In this document: positions 60,900 to 64,000 of the stretch, piece after piece
How positions within the stretch are numbered: the stretch's first letter is position 1
Layout: each line of letters starts with the position of its first letter
Origin: Pseudomonas frederiksbergensis
GTDB lineage: Bacteria; Pseudomonadota; Gammaproteobacteria; Pseudomonadales; Pseudomonadaceae
DNA length: 64,000 nucleotides
Direction of reading: 5' to 3'
Assembly: GCF_035751725.1 (NCBI RefSeq)
Contig: NZ_CP142104.1
Span: 3,410,001-3,474,000, forward strand
The notes under the pieces: model-generated
Database searches by the model: none
What the model was told of the DNA's origin: nothing
Seen by the model: the letters and a program-made list of their open reading frames with translations, nothing else
Made by a program: the position numbers and the translations under genes

Positions 60900-61377
60900 T
60901 GAAGGCCTGGGGCGTTTAAAAAGCGTCTTGTTCAGCCAGTCGCAGGTGCATTGGCCTACACCGAGGATTGCGACCAGGGCAAGCCGCTGCTCCGTTCTGG
61001 AAGCATCAGTGCCGTGCTGAATCTTGGTGTTATTACAACACCAAGAAACCGTGCATAAACGGTTAAAAGTATAGGTCGGCTGGTACAAACCACCGTTTTT
61101 CAGGATGTGTTCAGCAGACTGTGCGGGATGCTTCGGTACCTGGTGCGAGAGACGCAGTTTTGTGTGTATCCGATATTTGGGTGACGGCGCCTGCTCGCGA
61201 TGACGCCGGAAAACCCAACATTCATGTGAAGCATTGGCACGCAGCGAGTGAATGCCAAGTTAGTCCGGCAGATACGGCAGATTCTCCTTTGCGCCCTTGA
61301 AGAACGGCATATTTTCTCTGGGCTGCTTTGTTAGCTTATTGAGCAGACTCGACATGCTGCTCTAAAGGACCACTTGG
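60900..61377. other. Divergent intergenic control region
   Basis: This 478-bp gap between the FAD oxidase and the aldehyde dehydrogenase holds repeat B and a perfect inverted repeat, CTTGGTGTT-ATTAC-AACACCAAG, at 61023-61045 immediately beside it. The remaining 240 bp toward the dehydrogenase show no clear gene. Confidence 0.6.
61030..61131 (-). repeat. 102-bp direct repeat B, promoter/operator of FAD oxidase gene
   Basis: Partner of 59276-59377. It keeps ACCGTGCATAAACGGT (61048-61063), the TATACT -10-like box on the minus strand and the TCAGCAGACTGTGCGGGATG stretch. It lies about 130-230 bp before the oxidase start. The strict retention of palindrome and -10 suggests binding by one regulator. 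Confidence 0.8.
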
Positions 61378-62856
61378 ATGACTACCCAATCTTCGAATCG
61401 CTACAGCGTTGATCTGCAAACCGCCCACCTGTTCTACGTCAATGGCGGTTGGTCTGCGCCGGTCAGCCCGGCCAGTTTGCCGGTTGTCAATCCGGCGACG
61501 GAGGAAGTCGTTGCACAGGTCGCCAGCGGGTCTGCTGAGGATGTCGATCAGGCGGTCGCGGCGGCGCGTGCCGCGTTTGCCGATTGGTCTGCCACTTCTA
61601 CAGCGCAGCGTGCGCGGGTGCTGGGCAAGATCCATGAGCTGATCCTTGAACGGAAAGAAGCGTTTGCCCAGGCGATTTCCGTGGAAATGGGCGCAGCCAT
61701 CGGTTCTGCACGGGCGATGCAAGTGCCCCTGGCGGCCGAACACGTTCGGGTCGCCCGCGACCTGCTGTCCACTTACCGTTTCCAGACAGTCGAGAACGGG
61801 ACCGCGATCCAACGTGAACCTATCGGCGTCTGCGGCCTCATCACTCCCTGGAACTGGCCGCTTTATCAGATCACTGCAAAAGTCGCCGCGGCGCTGGCAG
61901 CCGGCTGTACGGTGGTCCTTAAGCCCAGTGAGTTGTCGCCCCTTAGCGCCCTTCTGTTTGCGCAAGTGGTCCATGACGCGGGCCTTCCACCGGGCGTCTT
62001 CAACCTCGTGAACGGCAGCGGTCATTTGGTTGGCGCGGCGATGGCCGCACATTCTGATGTCGACATGATTTCGATTACCGGCTCAAACCGCGCAGGCGCA
62101 CTGGTGGCACAGGCGGCCGCCCCGACGGCGAAGCGGATCGGGCAGGAACTGGGCGGCAAATCCCCGAACATTCTGCTGCCCGATGCCGACTTTGAAAAAG
62201 CCGTCCCACTGGGCGTCATGGCGGCGTTTCGCAATGTCGGGCAATCGTGCAGCGCCCCCACTCGAATGATCGTGCCCAAGGCCCGGCTGGCGGAGGTCGA
62301 AGCGCTGGCGGCCGCCACCGCCAATGCAATCATCGTTGGCGATCCGCAATCACCGGAAACGGTACTCGGCCCTATCGCCAATGAGGCCCAGTTCAATCGC
62401 GTGCAAGCCATGATCGAGGCCGGCCTGCATGAGGGGGCCAAACTGCTGTGCGGCGGACTGGGACGTGTGCCGTGTTTTGATAAGGGCTTCTACACCCGTC
62501 CGACGATTTTTTCCGAAGTGGATAACGCTATGCGGATCGCCCAGGAAGAAATTTTCGGACCGGTGCTGTGTATCATCGCCTACGCAACCATCGATGAGGC
62601 GGTCGCTATCGCGAACGATACGATCTATGGCCTCGGCGCTCATGTTCAATCACAGGACCTTGATCTAGCGCGCACCGTGGCTTCTCGTATCCGCGCAGGG
62701 CAAGTGCTCCTGAACTACCCAGCGTGGAATCCCATGGCACCCTTCGGTGGCTACAAGCACTCGGGTAATGGCCGTGAGTACGGCGTCTTCGGCCTCGAGG
62801 AATATTTGGAGACCAAGGCGATCGTTGGGTTTGGCGCACCTGACCTAGATCGATAG
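61378..62856 (+). CDS. NAD(P)-dependent aldehyde dehydrogenase
   Basis: Aldehyde dehydrogenase of 492 residues: catalytic Glu257 (QELGGKSPN) and Cys291 (VGQSCSAPTR), the motif ITPWNWPLYQITAK and the C-terminal MAPFGGYKHSGNGREYGVFG. It is of the broad-range betaine-aldehyde-like class. ATG 61378 follows AAGGA. It is divergent from the FAD oxidase and would oxidise the aldehyde produced by it. Substrate is inferred only. Confidence 0.92.
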   Translation: MTTQSSNRYSVDLQTAHLFYVNGGWSAPVSPASLPVVNPATEEVVAQVASGSAEDVDQAVAAARAAFADWSATSTAQRARVLGKIHELILERKEAFAQAISVEMGAAIGSARAMQVPLAAEHVRVARDLLSTYRFQTVENGTAIQREPIGVCGLITPWNWPLYQITAKVAAALAAGCTVVLKPSELSPLSALLFAQVVHDAGLPPGVFNLVNGSGHLVGAAMAAHSDVDMISITGSNRAGALVAQAAAPTAKRIGQELGGKSPNILLPDADFEKAVPLGVMAAFRNVGQSCSAPTRMIVPKARLAEVEALAAATANAIIVGDPQSPETVLGPIANEAQFNRVQAMIEAGLHEGAKLLCGGLGRVPCFDKGFYTRPTIFSEVDNAMRIAQEEIFGPVLCIIAYATIDEAVAIANDTIYGLGAHVQSQDLDLARTVASRIRAGQVLLNYPAWNPMAPFGGYKHSGNGREYGVFGLEEYLETKAIVGFGAPDLDR

Positions 62857-63197
62857 ATTGATAAAGGGCTCGCCGGCCAGCACGGCGACTTGCTGCGGGG
62901 CCAGCCACAGCGGGAACAGGCTGCTGTACTGCTCAATCAGGATCCCGGTATCAGCTCGGCCTTGTAGTGTTCGCCTTGGGCTTCGAAATGGATGATGGCA
63001 GCGTCGCGCGACAGTTCGCGGCGGCTGACCGGTGGACCGGCGCTGGCCAGTTCCTGCATGCGGGCCTGAATGTCTATCTGCTTTGGAATCGCGAACAAAA
63101 GATGACGCGCGCCGAGTCGGTCTTTCTGGAGCGTTTCGAGCAGATGCTTATGACGACGGACGTGGCGGGAAGGTTTTAGGGCCTTCATCCAGCGCAA
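62845..63197 (-). pseudogene. Decayed threonyl-tRNA synthetase fragment
   Basis: Two minus-strand pieces in different frames match ThrRS. One, about 63077-62938, reads DIQARMQELASAGPPVSRRE and then HFEAQGEHYKAELI, like the second additional (editing) domain of ThrRS, before a stop at 62937. The next frame, 62943-62845, reads ILIEQYSSLFPLWLAPQQVA, like the ThrRS anticodon-binding domain start. The whole catalytic core between them is missing. The fragment overlaps the aldehyde dehydrogenase tail by 12 bp. It is a remnant with no likely function. Confidence 0.58.
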
Positions 63198-63209
63198 AAA
63201 GTCTAACGT

Positions 63210-63710
63210 TCAATCCTTGCTCAATTTGGGTATGGCAATACGGCTACCTGCTTTGATTTCGCGCAAAGCCAGACTTGACTGAATAGACGCGATACCGACC
63301 TGGCGCCTCAGCACTTGCTCGATAAAATCGCTATAGCTATCAAGATCCTCTGCCAGCACTTGAAGCACATAGTCGGCGTCGCCGGTGATCTTGTGGCAGG
63401 CCAATACCTGTGGCAATTGCGCAATCACTGCCTCGAAGGCGTCCGGAGCGTGATCGGCATGGGTAGAAAAGCGAATGTGCACGAATGCCATGATATCCAG
63501 CCCCAGCATTCTTCGATCAAGTGTCGCCTGATAACCCTTGATCACCCCCGCCTCTTCCATTCTCTTGCGCCTTCGCCAGCAAGGCGTGAGGCTCAACGAA
63601 AGCCGCTCACTGAGTTCGGCGTTGGAAATGCTCGCATCGTCCTGCAATAACTCAAGAATGGCCAGATCGGTCTCGTCGAGACTGATACGTCTGGATATAT
63701 TTTTCTTCAT
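63210..63710 (-). CDS. Lrp/AsnC family transcriptional regulator
   Basis: Regulator of 166 residues: helix-turn-helix in LDETDLAILELLQDDASISN and SLTPCWRRRKRMEE, RAM domain with CHKITGDADYVLQVL. ATG 63710 begins MKKNISRRISLDE. It is divergent from the amidohydrolase gene at 63830 and near the aldehyde dehydrogenase; it probably senses an amino acid or amine and controls one of them. Confidence 0.92.
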   Translation of the reverse strand: MKKNISRRISLDETDLAILELLQDDASISNAELSERLSLSLTPCWRRRKRMEEAGVIKGYQATLDRRMLGLDIMAFVHIRFSTHADHAPDAFEAVIAQLPQVLACHKITGDADYVLQVLAEDLDSYSDFIEQVLRRQVGIASIQSSLALREIKAGSRIAIPKLSKD

Positions 63711-63829
63711 TTCGCCATTCCTGAGTTAAATCGTCCGATAAATATAGAGATACACGCAAACAAAGCAAAGAAATCGCGTCCTGACCAGAACAGAATATTT
63801 GCACTGGCTCACATTAACGGATGCGCAGA

Positions 63830-64000
63830 ATGTTTACAGTTTTCAGTGATTCCCACCGTCTGCACCATGGCACCGAGTTGAAGGATGGCGTACTCAAGCC
63901 GTCATTCGAGCAGCCCAGTCGGGCCGACACCGTTCACAACCGCGTCAAGCAAGTAGGCCTTGGCCAGATAGTCGAACCGCGCGTGTTTGACCGCTCGTGC
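63830..64000 (+). CDS. Histone-deacetylase-family acetylpolyamine amidohydrolase, N-terminal part
   Basis: The frame from ATG 63830 stays open to the right edge (57 codons): MFTVFSDSHRLHHGTELKDG, then a FEQPSRADTVHNRV block. This start is that of bacterial HDAC-like acetylpolyamine amidohydrolases, zinc enzymes that deacetylate N-acetylpolyamines. The ribosome site is weak. The gene continues outside the window. Its presence beside amine oxidases and aldehyde dehydrogenases supports a polyamine or acylamine theme. Confidence 0.8.
   Translation, partial: MFTVFSDSHRLHHGTELKDGVLKPSFEQPSRADTVHNRVKQVGLGQIVEPRVFDRSC

Noticed and set aside
1..64000. CRISPR arrays, tRNA/rRNA genes, intact transposases or prophage genes
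   Set aside because: Reading both strands I found no regularly spaced repeats, no tRNA-like cloverleaf and no transposase or phage structural protein.

Overview
The window reads as the chromosome of a GC-rich Pseudomonas, most likely of the fluorescens group. The gene density, the tandem universal stress proteins behind Anr-type boxes, the E. coli-like cytochrome bd operon with cydP, the DUF5064 protein and the amino-acid/amine catabolism operons all fit. I see no rRNA, tRNA, CRISPR array, intact insertion sequence or prophage. The mobile traces are a 5'-truncated group II intron tail near 37.6 kb and a decayed threonyl-tRNA synthetase fragment near 63 kb.

Region 1 (1-11.4 kb) is a low-oxygen/energy-stress island. 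It holds phosphoketolase (cut by the left edge), a zinc alcohol dehydrogenase, three tandem-USP proteins, a GNAT acetyltransferase, a DUF4010 membrane protein, a P2A-type cation ATPase and a frameshifted Met-rich secreted protein. TTGAT-N4-ATCAA boxes (Anr/FNR) precede most of these units. A fourth USP with two more boxes lies at 38.9-40.0 kb.

Region 2 (11.5-22.2 kb) joins respiration and sulfide defence. The cydP-cydA-cydB-cydX-ybgE operon runs leftwards. A sigma54 activator with the three-cysteine signature of FisR lies beside it. A rightward operon carries persulfide dioxygenase, a DUF442-SQR fusion, a TauE exporter, two YeeE-type half-transporters, a DUF2892 protein and an ArsO-like monooxygenase. 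TGGCA/TGCCA inverted repeats and sigma54-like elements occur in front of both operons, which suggests that sulfane sulfur may control both sulfide oxidation and the sulfide-tolerant oxidase.

Region 3 (22.2-28.5 kb) is a tightly overlapping leftward operon: thermostable-hemolysin-family protein, AMP-forming acyl ligase, heme-oxygenase-like diiron enzyme, SDR, periplasmic TPR protein, response regulator and sensor kinase. It looks like a self-regulated small-molecule or lipid pathway that I cannot match to a described one.

Region 4 (28.9-42 kb) contains a MarC protein, an RND efflux operon (MFP-RND-OMF), PPK2, DUF5064, a hydrolase gene broken by the intron tail, a phosphoribosyltransferase, the fourth USP and a HAD phosphatase fused to a P-loop ATPase.

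Region 5 (42-64 kb) is amine/amino-acid catabolism: an Lrp regulator, HAD, GabT-like aminotransferase, hydroxyacid reductase, GNAT, bicupin, and a long leftward unit (HAD, FAD amine oxidase, peptide ABC transporter, ArgE, SSADH, tartrate/malate dehydrogenase). A second FAD oxidase, an aldehyde dehydrogenase, a second Lrp regulator and the start of an acetylpolyamine amidohydrolase follow. A ~102-bp near-identical element carrying a palindrome lies in front of both FAD-oxidase transcription units.
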